A stretch of DNA of 64,000 nucleotides from Anodontia alba (taxonomy: Eukaryota > Mollusca > Bivalvia > Lucinida > Lucinidae), in the NCBI GenBank assembly GCA_964016985.1, contig OZ024821.1, positions 125,362,035-125,426,034 on the forward strand, written 5' to 3'. The notes beneath the pieces are model-generated. The model searched no databases and was not told the origin of the DNA. It saw only the letters and a program-made list of their open reading frames with translations. How positions within the stretch are numbered: the stretch's first letter is position 1; every line of letters begins with the position of its first letter. Positions 55,537 through 64,000 of the stretch are shown here, piece after piece. The translations under genes and the position numbers were made by a program.

Positions 55537-55729
55537 TTCATTTATTTACTTTCTAAGGTAAACAAGAACATTTTACAACTGAATCCTTATCCTACTGATG
55601 GAGCACTATATAATAAATCTGATAGGAAGTTTAAAAAAAATAATTGTATCCAAAAAATGTGAATATTTATTTTCTGCAATCACACAAACTAAATTTTCTC
55701 AAACACAGTTATTTCTACAAACTAGTCTT

Positions 55730-55890
55730 ACTTTTAGTGAAGACTCAGATCAGCCTGCAAAGTCTGATCAGTCTGGTCAATCTTCACCACACACTCTATA
55801 AGATGTACTGCTTCTTCATCCAAATAGCACAGACTGATCAGGCGGCAGAGATATGCAGGCCGATCCGAGTCTTCACTGAGCGTACATGTT
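55730..55890. repeat. Family I element, short version
   Basis: AGTGAAGACTCAGATCAGCC and TGCAAAGTCTGATC face GACTGATCAGGCGGCAGAGA, GCAGGCCGATCCGAGTCTTC and ACTGAGCGTACATGTT. The outer arms are short. Confidence 0.65.
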
Positions 55891-56384
55891 ATTTTGCAGA
55901 AATTAATGTGATTTGTTTGTTTAGTACCTGTCAAAAACTGAAATTCTTTTTCCGTTGTATATTGCATTTTTATGACAAAACGTGTTTTCCAGTACTTTCA
56001 ATAATCAATCATTATTTACTAAAAGCAGAAGGAAATTATTATTACGCATTGAATTGCTGGGAAAGATAGAAGAATAAAGAAATATTTTTCTTATGTTTCT
56101 CGGAAAATAGGATTTGACGTTTCATGCAAATTATCTCCCTTGGAGACCGTTCGCATGAAATGTCAAATCTTATTTTATGGGAAAAATAAGAAAAATCTTA
56201 TTAATTTGTCGTCTGCTGAATCCGCCCATAGCATGGTCAAAAAGTGCTACAAAATTATGCTTTTCCAGAACAATGGATATATTTATTTCATCCTTTTCAG
56301 TGATTATCTTTTTACGAATAGTGCTATTGGAAATTTATGCAAATACGAAACAGATAAAGAGGGCATTTGACGATATAGAGGCAT

Positions 56385-56475
56385 AAGTGTCTGTATTTCT
56401 CCATAAAACATGTTGTGGGTATTCATTAAAACTGCCTTGGAGAGGCGATTGTGATGAATAAATACCAGCTATATT
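56385..56475. mobile_element. Family A remnant
   Basis: TTGTGGGTATTCATTAAAAC and TGCCTTGGAGAGGCGATTGT are a decayed centre of the palindrome. The arms are barely recognisable. Confidence 0.5.
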
Positions 56476-56679
56476 TTATTGAATAAAAAGAAGAGAAAAA
56501 AAAAACATCAAATTATCACCAAATAACCCACCATACCTGTTTCTCTGTCTTCATCATAAACTTTGCTGATATCAAATCTAATTTCCCCTTATCAGACCCC
56601 TACCTATAATGGGTGGCCAGTCACCAAGGGTTTCTTATCTTTATCTACTTATGGTCATTAGGGTGTTATGCAATCCAAA

Positions 56680-56768
56680 ATGTGTCTTTAAGTGCGAATG
56701 TACAGGCTGATAAGAGTCTTCGCTGGGCACACATGTCTAAAGATACATTTTCTGAAGTTGCGGCTTAA
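56680..56768. repeat. Family I right-end fragment
   Basis: AATGTGTCTTTAAGTGCGAA, GCTGATAAGAGTCTTCGCTG, GGCACACATGTC and ACATTTTCTGAAGTTGCGGC match the right half of family I. Confidence 0.65.
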
Positions 56769-56789
56769 ATAATGTTTAAACTGAACAGT

Positions 56790-56990
56790 CATTTTAACCC
56801 TTGTCATGCCTTTAAGATGCCACGCCCACTTGTCATTTCTAGCCAATCAGATTACTTGGTCCGGGTTTTTTATTAGAAATTTTCATATTTAATGACAAAC
56901 AGTGCAGATTCAGTTCAGAAACCAACTGATCTGGATCTACACTGTTTGCTAAGACAGGGCATGTCGTGTTTAGCAAGAGAAGGGTTAGTT
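56790..56990. mobile_element. Family H hairpin element
   Basis: TTTTAACCCTTGTCATGCC and AGCAAGAGAAGGGTTAG ends. CCACGCCCACTTGTCATTTC and CAGCCAATCAGATT-like subterminal blocks are shared with 32314. The central stem is shortened (CAACTGATCTGGATC only partly paired). Confidence 0.8.
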
Positions 56991-57107
56991 GTTAACCTGT
57001 ATTTATTGGAATTCATGGAGTTAGAATAGTATTTTTCCTAATCTTCTTCTGTAGCTATAGCTGTCACCAAGTCTTTGAAATTATCCGTAAATAATCCGTA
57101 GCTTTAG

Positions 57108-57322
57108 CCCATTTATGCCGAGTGGACTCTTCTCCCATAACTCTTTGGAAAGGTCCATTTCTTATATCAGCGGTGTCCGGTTGTTTTTTATTATTACCAT
57201 ATTTTAAAGAATTGTCTGAACTTAATGCAAACAATGTAGACCCTGATCAGACGCCGCATTCTGCGGCGTCTGATCTGGGTCTACGCTGTTTGCCAATGTC
57301 CCTTTTATGGGACTTTTTGATA
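57108..57322. mobile_element. Family H variant with perfect central stem
   Basis: GTAGACCCTGATCAGACGCC GCATTCTGC GGCGTCTGATCTGGGTCTAC is an almost perfect hairpin. AAACAATG/CGCTGTTTGCC flank it. The outer ends are GCCCATTTATGCC and TCCCTTTTATGGGAC. Confidence 0.8.
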
Positions 57323-57574
57323 TAGATGTTCGAAAACGTACACTGCACATGGCAAATGCGTAAAGTGTCCAATTCGCTCTGGAACTGTGAGGCCAGGGGC
57401 GGATTCAGAAGTGGTTCAAGGACCCCTTTTGGCTCTAAATTTCACTTTCATACGAGGTTTTGGATAAATTTAATAAATTTGGAATACCATATTTACCCTA
57501 AATATTCACATCCATTACTTTTACCTTATACTTCTCTTCAACACGTCAATTTTACAACTTACGAATGTGTTAAA

Positions 57575-57655
57575 AATTGCTGGATGAGTGGCAAGCAGTA
57601 TAGAACCTGATCAGATGCCGCGTCTGGTTTGGGTCTACACTATTTGCTCAGGACT
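57575..57655. repeat. Family H minimal hairpin
   Basis: GGCAAGCAGTATAGAACCTG, ATCAGATGCCGCGTCTGGTT and TGGGTCTACACTATTTGCTC. The stem is present, the outer arms are lost. Confidence 0.65.
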
Positions 57656-57757
57656 CTCTTTCCGAATACATCGAGTAAGTACGGTAGTTTGATCAATTCG
57701 AATCCCTCGGAAATCATCCTGAATCCGCCACTGGAGGCCTATCATAAGAAAATGAAT

Positions 57758-57969
57758 CTTAATCCTTATCCTGCTGTTCACGACATCCCCTACTTTTGCA
57801 AACAGTGTAGATCCAGATCAGATGGCTTCTGAAGATGCTATCTGATCAGGATCTACACTGTTTGTCAATTCAGTTTGTGAATTTGAACGAAAACATTTTA
57901 TGATGTAATCTGATTGGCTGATAGTCAGAAATGGGTGTGGCTAATTAAATTATTCAACAGGATATGTTG
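57758..57969. mobile_element. Family H hairpin element, reverse orientation
   Basis: CTTAATCCTTATCCTGCTG begins it. The stem is GTGTAGATCCAGATCAGATG / CTATCTGATCAGGATCTACA. On the right, CTGATTGGCTGATAGTCAGA and GGGTGTGGCTAATTAAATTA are the inverse of the 32314 subterminal block. Confidence 0.82.
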
Positions 57970-58418
57970 ACCGCAAAATCGCACATCAAACTGTGCAGTC
58001 TGAGTACAGATTTTGCTGTCATGTTATAAAATAATTGAAAGCTGTATTCTGATCATCAACAGAAACACTATTAAATGCCATAAGATATGAAAACTAATAT
58101 CTTATATTTGTAAAACTGAGCTGATGTGTAACACGTACATGCATCAACAATCTGATTTTTTTTTCTTCAATATAAAACGTACATGAAATTGTGGACCAGC
58201 ACGTATAGATAAATTTAATATGGTCAGAAACTTTCAAAAATAATATATTCATCTTATTTATCTGCAGTTAAGAAATGTTGCTTTTCTTATTTGGATCAGT
58301 GTATTCACGAAAACAACAAAAAGCTGACAGCACAAGCTGGTCTGGACTCTCTCTTTTCGCACAAATCTCGGACAACATTGTTTCTTTTCCATGTTACAAA
58401 TGATATTTTTCTTGGCAG

Positions 58419-58558
58419 GTTCTTTCTCACTACTCGGGTGTATCTTTGCCATTGCAACCGTCTATTCTTCAACTGGTACTGATCAAGAAAGTGGTATGAG
58501 TAATAAATGGAATAGTGACAGCGATATAGAGATCAAAGTGTTTCTACAGGACAAGTGA
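58419..58558 (+). CDS. SLC16-like transporter, alternative last exon b (TM12 and tail b)
   Basis: The acceptor GATATTTTTCTTGGCAG is followed by the split glycine. TM12 (S-F-S-L-L-G-C-I-F-A-I-A-T-V-Y-S-S) is almost the same as in exon a. The tail reads T-G-T-D-Q-E-S-G-M-S-N-K-W-N-S-D-S-D-I-E-I-K-V-F-L-Q-D-K, with TGA at 58556-58558. The open frame, matched acceptor and concentration of differences in the tail suggest a functional alternative rather than a relic. The exon enters in the same phase as exon a. Inclusion has not been tested; a dead duplicate is possible. Confidence 0.72.
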
Positions 58559-58622
58559 ATAAGCTAAAGTCAAAATAACGAGAATGCACATATACAATTA
58601 CAGTTGTAAGAATATGCCAATG

Positions 58623-58628
58623 AATAAA
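58623..58628 (+). terminator. Candidate polyadenylation signal for exon 6b
   Basis: AATAAA, 65 bp after the exon b stop codon. This is nearer than the candidate signals for exon a. Confidence 0.4.
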
Positions 58629-58950
58629 ACAGTGTGGATCCTGGCGATATTCAGTTGCATCATGGTTGTACAGAACATGCCAGTGAACTAAATAGCTTGA
58701 GATATATAAAACTAGTACAGAATGTGTATATGAACTAAGCAGGAAGAAACACGACGGAAAATAGATGCATTTCACTTGTACAGGGAACTTTTAAATGAAC
58801 TTACTAGTAAAATCGACGACACGCAGATATTTTCTTTTTTACAGAATGTTTTGACGATATACCATTTGTAGCACTCATTTTCACGATATCCAGATATACT
58901 TGGCCAAAACAGCATGTAGAAATACCTCGAAAAAAATGCTCAATTAATTA

Positions 58951-59174
58951 GGGCTCATTTGGTCAAAACTTAGCTAGCGTGACGTTAAAATTTTTGTCTT
59001 GGAATGTGGCAAATACATTGATATTTTTTGCTTTAAAAATGTGAGTAGCTTTTGTATTACTTACAATTTTGCAGCAAAACTATCAATGTATTTGAAAATA
59101 ACTTAGCTACAACAGTTAACGATTATTGTCATTAACGAGCCTGTTAAACTAACGATGCTTTAAACAACTGGGCC
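58951..59174. mobile_element. Family K element, diverged second copy
   Basis: The left end GGGCTCATTTGGTCAAAACT and the right end TTTAAACAACTGGGCC match the copy at 3150. The TAACGA-rich right subterminal region is conserved. Confidence 0.65.
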
Positions 59175-59247
59175 AAGAGCATTTGCCCTGTTTAAAGTTA
59201 AAGTAAAATGTATTTGTGAAACATGTAAAATCAACTAAGTTATTTCA

Positions 59248-59355
59248 CAGAGAGATAGAGACAGAGAGAGAGAGAGAGAGAGATTAAGAGAATGTAAAAC
59301 AAAAACAACACAGAACCACAGTTATTTCAGGAGAGAGAGAGTGTGTGTGTGTGTT
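59248..59355. repeat. GA and GT simple repeats
   Basis: AGAGAGATAGAGACAGAGAG-type runs at 59248-59290 and GAGAGAGTGTGTGTGTG at 59332-59360. Confidence 0.9.
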
Positions 59356-59544
59356 TGTGTTTCCATCATTCCTACATCATGGTTGTTTAGTTTTCTACCG
59401 TTGTCCAATCCGAGGTCCGTGTAAGCAGTATGCATGTGTGACGTAGCCAGAACGGAATTGTTCTTACGCCAAAAAAATCTAAAAAAAAAATAAATCTCCT
59501 TAATTTCGCTTTCAAATAGGAGGTACTCTTTCTTTGATGGGGCC

Positions 59545-59700
59545 AATTCGTTCTTTTAAGAGTAGCCCCTGTTTTGGAGCAAATTGTTTCTTTAAGAGTA
59601 GGAGCAAATTCTTTTCTTTAAGAGTAGCCGCTCTTTAGTAGCAAAATATCCTTTAAGAGCAGTCACCACTTTGGAAGCGATAAATTGTCTCCTTTAAAGA
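59545..59700. repeat. Tandem TCTTTAAGAGTAG units
   Basis: Four units of about 35 bp contain TTTAAGAGTAG..C..TTTGGAGCAAAT. They are related to the TCTACTCTAAAAG small inverted-repeat family. Confidence 0.65.
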
Positions 59701-60134
59701 AACGTATTCCATTGCGTAACATCCTAATGACTCGATTAGTGAAACATGCAGATAACAGATCATACATCTGTGGTGACCTCTGGCTCTCAAACAGGTAGGG
59801 GCCACATATGGGAAAATCAGCTTTTAGCAGACGATTAATGGGTAGAAGTATAAAAAAGATTTTATTCATTTATCCATTTGAAACCATTTTGATAAAGTAT
59901 TGAATTTGAAGATTAAAAAGTTTCATAAATAAGTGTAACTTAATTTATTTAAAATCACTTAGGTGTTTTTTATTTATCTATTTATTCTTTTTTGTTTTTT
60001 TTTTATTTATGTATTTATTTATTTTTTTTAACATAGTCCATCATACCTGTGCAAGAACTTCTAGGAAAAAAAATTGCTCTCATTATCCAGTGAAGCTTAA
60101 CTTATTCAAAACCATTTTGAAATATGAAATTTCA

Positions 60135-61562
60135 CTAAACAAGAGGGCCATGATGACCCTATATCGCTCACCTGAGTATCACAGCACTGAAGGAGCATAT
60201 GACTTAATCAGAGGAACATTTCTGCGAAATTATTTTTAAATCTGGTCAAAGGCCTATGAGGAGATGTTGTTTAAAGCTTTTTCTATTTTTAGCTCTGGTG
60301 GCCATTTTGTTCAGCAGAGCAGAACCATTTTAGCAATATTGGTAAAGGGTTATTAGAGGAAACTTTCTGTGAAATTATTTTGAAATCGAGCCCATGGCCT
60401 AGGGGGGAGATGTTGTTTAAAGATTTTCTTTTTCGCGGAATGGCACCATTTTAGCAATTTTGGTAGAGGGTCACTCAAGAAACATTCCTGTAAAATTATT
60501 TCAAAATCCATAAACCAGTTTAGGAGGAGATGTCTTTTAAGTAAATTGTTGACAGACGCATGTCTATGTCCTTTTTCTATTTTTAGCTCTGGTGGACGTT
60601 TTGTGAAGCCAAAGGGAACCATTTTAGCAATTTTGGTCAAGGGACATAAAAGGAACATTTCTGTGAAATCATTTTGAAATCCGGTCATAGGCCTAAGAGG
60701 AGATGTTGTTTAAAAGAGGAGATGTTGTTTAAAGGTTTTTCTATTATTAGCTCTGGTGGCCATTTTGTTCAGCGGAGAAGAACCATTATAGCAATTTTGG
60801 TAAAGGGGCAATAGAGGAACATTCTGTGAATTTATTTTGAAATCGGGCTATTAACCTGGGAGGAGATGTCCTTGAAATGTTTTGTTTGTTTTTTTGTTTT
60901 TTTTTCTTTTTAGGTCTGGGGTCCATTTTGTTCAGCCGAGCGAAACCATTTTAGCTATTTTGGTAGAGGGTCACTCAAGAAACATCCCTGTAAAATTATT
61001 TTAAAATCCATTAACCCCTTTACGAAGAGATGTCTTAAGTAGACTGTTGATAGACGCATGATAATCTACGCCCTTTCTCTTTTTTTAGCTGGTGGCCATT
61101 TTGTTCAGCTAAACGGAAACATTTAGGCAATATTGGTAGAGAGTCACCCAGGGAACATTCCTGTAAAATTATTTCAAAATCCATTCACCGGCTTAGGACG
61201 AGATGTCTTTTAAGTAAATTGTTGACAGACGGACGACGCACGACGGACGACGGACGAAGACCGGTCCATTCCTGTAAAATTATTTCAAAATCCATTCACC
61301 GGTTTAAGAGGAGATGTTCTTTTAAGGGTTTTTTTTTCTATTTTTAGCTCTGGCGGTCATTTTGTTTAGCGGACCGGAACCATTTAGGCAATTTTGGTAG
61401 AGGGTCACCCAAGGAACATTCCTGTAAAATTATTTCAAAATCCATTCACCGGTTTAGAACGAGATGTATTTTAAAAAGTAAATGGTTGACTGACGGACGA
61501 CGGATGACGGACGAAGACCGGTCACAAAAGCTCACCTTGAGCCTTTGGCTCAGGTGAGCTAA
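60135..61562 (+). repeat. Dispersed repeat with internal ~180-bp tandem units
   Basis: It opens AACAAGAGGGCCATGATGAC and CTATATCGCTCACCTGAG. Seven or so units carry TTTTAGCTCTGGTGGCCATT, TTTTGTTCAGC, ACCATTTTAGCAATTTTGG and AACATTCCTGTAAAATTATT. It ends GACGGACGACGGA and CTCACCTTGAGCCTTTGGCT, then CAGGTGAGCT. The CTCACCTGAG start and CTCAGGTGAG end form a terminal inverted pair. Confidence 0.85.
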
Positions 61563-61787
61563 AAGTGATGAAGTTTATTAGATATCTGAAATGTACATAT
61601 TATTAGAGTTGTCATAAAACAAAACATTTTGTGCTTAATTTGAAGCTATAAATGTTTTGTTTTCTAAGTCTATGTTCTAAATTAATGATTGAACAACAAA
61701 GAAATGCCCGACATTGTTTTATTACCCAATCTATTATCAGAAATTTTAAATTAAGAATAAAATAATATGTACATCTCAGATATCCGA

Positions 61788-61890
61788 GTCAGATATCGGT
61801 CTTCGTCCGTCGTCCGTCGTCCGTCAGTCAACAATTTACTTAAAAGACATCTCGTCCTAAACCGGTGAATGGATTTTGAAATAATTTTGT
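61788..61890 (-). repeat. Inverted fragment of the preceding repeat
   Basis: CGGTCTTCGTCCGTCGTCCG, CAACAATTTACTTAAAAGAC and AAACCGGTGAATGGATTTTG are the reverse complement of 61150-61255. Confidence 0.85.
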
Positions 61891-61914
61891 GCTATGTAGT
61901 GGTATGTCATAATA

Positions 61915-61980
61915 TCATGTCATGTCTTGTCATGTCATGGCACCTCTTGTCGTGTGTTGTCATGTTATGTCATATAATGT
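61915..61980. repeat. TCATG/TGTCA simple repeat
   Basis: Repeated TCATGTCATGTCTTGTCATG and variants over about 65 bp. Confidence 0.8.
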
Positions 61981-61984
61981 ATCT

Positions 61985-62223
61985 TGTCTTAGGTTCAGTA
62001 TAACAAATATATTCCATTCACTAGTTTGAAAATGTACCTGCTTTAAAGACTTGAAAATGTAACTGCTATAAAGACATACTTTAAAGATGAAATGCATCTA
62101 CTCTCTTGATATCAAAGTAAAATATCATACTAATCTACACTTCATTTATCACAATAAATGATCAAAACAATAAATGAAGTTACCCAGCAAAGGCCACAAA
62201 TACTCCGATAAAATTTAAAATTG

Positions 62224-62257
<34 letters not shown>

Positions 62258-62697
62258 GCACATTAGTCACTAGTTTCTGATTTGAAAACGTGACTGCCAT
62301 AACACAAACACATTGTAAACACTCAAAACAAACTTCTCTTATTTATGTTTATAACATATAGGGACGTGGCTTGTTTCGTTATTTGTATACTACTAATTAT
62401 GAAAAGTGACATAAGATTATTGAAGCTCCTTATCATTTCGGATCCCCCGCTCCCGCTTCTGAGTCCCACTTGGGGGCTTGCCTGACTCCGAATAAATGAA
62501 ACATTTCTTTTCATGGCTGTGTTTAAAACCGCATAACTAGTTAATGAACCCGCGTTAAATCGTGCACTGATAAGGGACGTAGCTTAACTTTGCGCAAACA
62601 AATTAGGGAGATTCCTGGATTTAAGTTTTAAAATCTTTTATCTGCTGACTATAAAAAAACAGACATTTTAAAATATTTTTCTTAGTTTTCTGTTTTT

Positions 62698-62733
<36 letters not shown>

Positions 62734-64000
62734 GTTATTTGTCTGTAAAATCATTCCTAATTTTGCATCTTTTGATATTTAGCCTACATAGTAGGAGCAC
62801 CATTTGAGCAAATTCAGTCAAAAAAGGGGTCTACACGGAGGCCTCTCCCTCCCATCGCCATCCCTACCTTAATATTTTTATGCAATCAAAGGAAATAGAT
62901 ATGCTGATATTGAAACCAGACTGTGCATAAAAAGAAAAAGGTGCGAATGTAGTGATTTTGGGGTAAAAAATTGACAATTTTTAGAAAAATCCCGAATTTC
63001 TGGAATATTTTTTTAAATATTTTGCTTTATCTTATGCCGATTTTCAGTATAGATTTAAAGTATTCTGGTCAACATGTATCACGATAAAAATAATTGTGAT
63101 AGTCAGATGTAAAATTAGTATTTTGTGGTGAGAAAACATATTTTTTAAACACAAAAATCACTGATTTTTGTAAGTATTTTATAAAAAAAAAAAAAAAAAA
63201 AAAAAGGAGCAGGCGTTTTTATGCTCTTTGGTGTCGGCGTTGACACCCACAAATGATTACGTTTTGAATTTAAAGATTTAAGAACCTATATTGTTCAAAA
63301 CTTTGATTGACATAGTTCATGATTATATATGGTGGTATATATTAGCCCAAAGTTGTATTTAGAACAACTCTTACCCCTGATTATGTGTAAATGTTAAGAT
63401 CACGGACTTCACGGTGGGTAGGCATAAAGAAACTCGGTCGTCCGAAACGACGTCTCTTGATTCTGGTCGGCCGCGTACGGGAGTCTGATCGTCCGTTTTC
63501 TATCAGGATTGACATTAAGTTAAAAAAAAACACGATCTTGTAGAGCAATTTAGGTGGGTTTCAGGGAAAGAATAGTTTTGACGAAATAGTATAATAATTT
63601 CTGTGTCTGTTTACATCTAGGTTACATCCGAACGTCACGGTATTACTGAGACTATCTGCTCCGCAAAGTCAAAGGCCGGGGGCGTTTGCATCACTAAAAC
63701 GATATTGTAAGAAGAGAGCAAGCTTCATAACTGTTATGTGTAGATAATGCAAGATAAATATGTTTTGTACATATCAGTTTTGTTTATTTGTTCTCTGGAT
63801 AAACTCATCTAGAAATTCCATTGGTTGGAAAATCCAGTGGATCGGGAGCCTGGTCGGTCACCTTCGAGATCTGTGAAATGTGGCACCGGCTAACAATTCG
63901 TGCTTGGTACAGGATTCTTGCTGTCACCAAAGCAAAACGATTTATCATGTAACTCATATAAATGCAGTAAGTACTTTTCTTTAAAAAACTGTTTAAGCCA
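61985..64000. other. Unassigned sequence
   Basis: AT-rich, no ORF above 63 codons, with homopolymer tracts at 62226-62257 (A), 62700-62732 (T) and 63184-63205 (A). No repeat family of the rest of the window was recognised here. It is probably intergenic or an intron of a neighbouring gene. Confidence 0.5.

Larger units (their letters stand above)
49144..58418 (+). other. Region between alternative last exons
   Basis: It includes the 3' UTR of exon 6a and then duplication copy 2 with its own insertions. Nothing was recognised in 49500-49820, 49870-50630, 51110-51290, 52440-52790 or 52840-53660 apart from the duplicated blocks. Confidence 0.7.
964..58558 (+). other. SLC16-like monocarboxylate transporter gene (whole locus, 6 exons, two alternative last exons)
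   Basis: I joined six exons by GT-AG splice sites, reading-frame continuity and fit to the SLC16 family. The coding lengths are 244, 144, 96, 696, 51 and 146 nt (or 140 nt with the second last exon). The totals, 1377 or 1371 nt, are both divisible by 3 and give 458 or 456 residues, within the usual SLC16 range. Every junction splits a glycine codon after its first base (phase 1). Family hallmarks are the DxGWAW signature before TM1, the KRNLAMGLAVCGMGAG segment after the short TM4-TM5 region, a basic cytoplasmic loop between TM6 and TM7, a GRLMTG segment near TM8, and a D-N-N-G-T-Y-x-x-S-F segment before TM12. SLC16 proteins are plasma-membrane carriers of lactate, pyruvate, other carboxylates or small neutral substrates. 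I cannot tell the substrate or the vertebrate orthologue from the sequence. Joining is inferred without transcript data. Confidence 0.88.
49828..58560 (+). repeat. Segmental duplication, copy 2 (contains last exon b)
   Basis: Same block order as copy 1, but 8.7 kb instead of 5.7 kb. It has gained about 1.6 kb between the 49865 and 51458 blocks, the 53670-54765 repeats, and several hairpin elements between 55.2 and 58.0 kb. It lacks the LINE and two family A copies. Confidence 0.8.

Overview
The window looks like nuclear genomic DNA from a lophotrochozoan animal, most probably a bivalve mollusc. It is AT-rich, has GT-AG introns many kilobases long, and is packed with short palindromic DNA elements, tRNA-headed SINEs and degraded non-LTR retrotransposons. 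The retrotransposon proteins and the 'chitinous' run of hairpin repeats resemble those I know from oysters and clams. I cannot name the species.

One protein-coding gene accounts for every convincing exon. It lies on the + strand from 964 to 58558 and encodes a 12-TM monocarboxylate-transporter-like (SLC16/MFS) protein. The exons are E1 964-1207, E2 18747-18890, E3 25926-26021, E4 39130-39825, a 51-nt microexon E5 at 41949-41999, and two alternative last exons, E6a 48998-49143 and E6b 58419-58558. All introns are phase 1 and every internal exon is a multiple of 3. Splicing to E6a gives 458 aa; splicing to E6b gives 456 aa with a different cytoplasmic tail.

Two structural events shape the 3' half of the gene. 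First, a tandem segmental duplication (about 43.4-49.15 kb and 49.8-58.56 kb) copied the terminal exon with its upstream intron. The two copies later received different insertions, so each serves as an empty-site control for the other. Second, the end of the microexon and its 5' splice site are tandemly repeated about every 98 bp just downstream (41981-42285), which leaves decoy splice sites inside the intron.

The rest is mobile and repetitive DNA. A roughly 278-bp palindromic element with 20-bp terminal repeats (here 'family A') has twelve full or near-full copies, one half copy and three remnants. Other families are: hairpin elements with a CAAACAGTG core ('H'); hairpin elements with a GTGCGCCCAGCGAAGA core ('I'); GGCCCCGAG-ended elements ('J'); CTGGGCCCAG-ended elements ('K'); CAGTCGA-ended pogo-like elements with TA target duplications; and CCCAGCTAGCA-ended palindromes. 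There are also V-type tRNA SINEs (RUDI-like), one CORE-SINE, two non-LTR retrotransposon carcasses (13.1-14.3 kb minus, 44.2-46.6 kb plus), and a truncated retroelement of another type (23.1-24.45 kb minus). Inverted satellite arrays built on TCCTACGTAGGA lie at 9.2 and 11.6-12.1 kb. Other tandem arrays lie at 7.7-8.5, 28.4-30.0 and 60.1-61.6 kb. Microsatellites are common.

I see no other gene. The last 5.4 kb (58.6-64 kb) holds only repeats and unassigned sequence.
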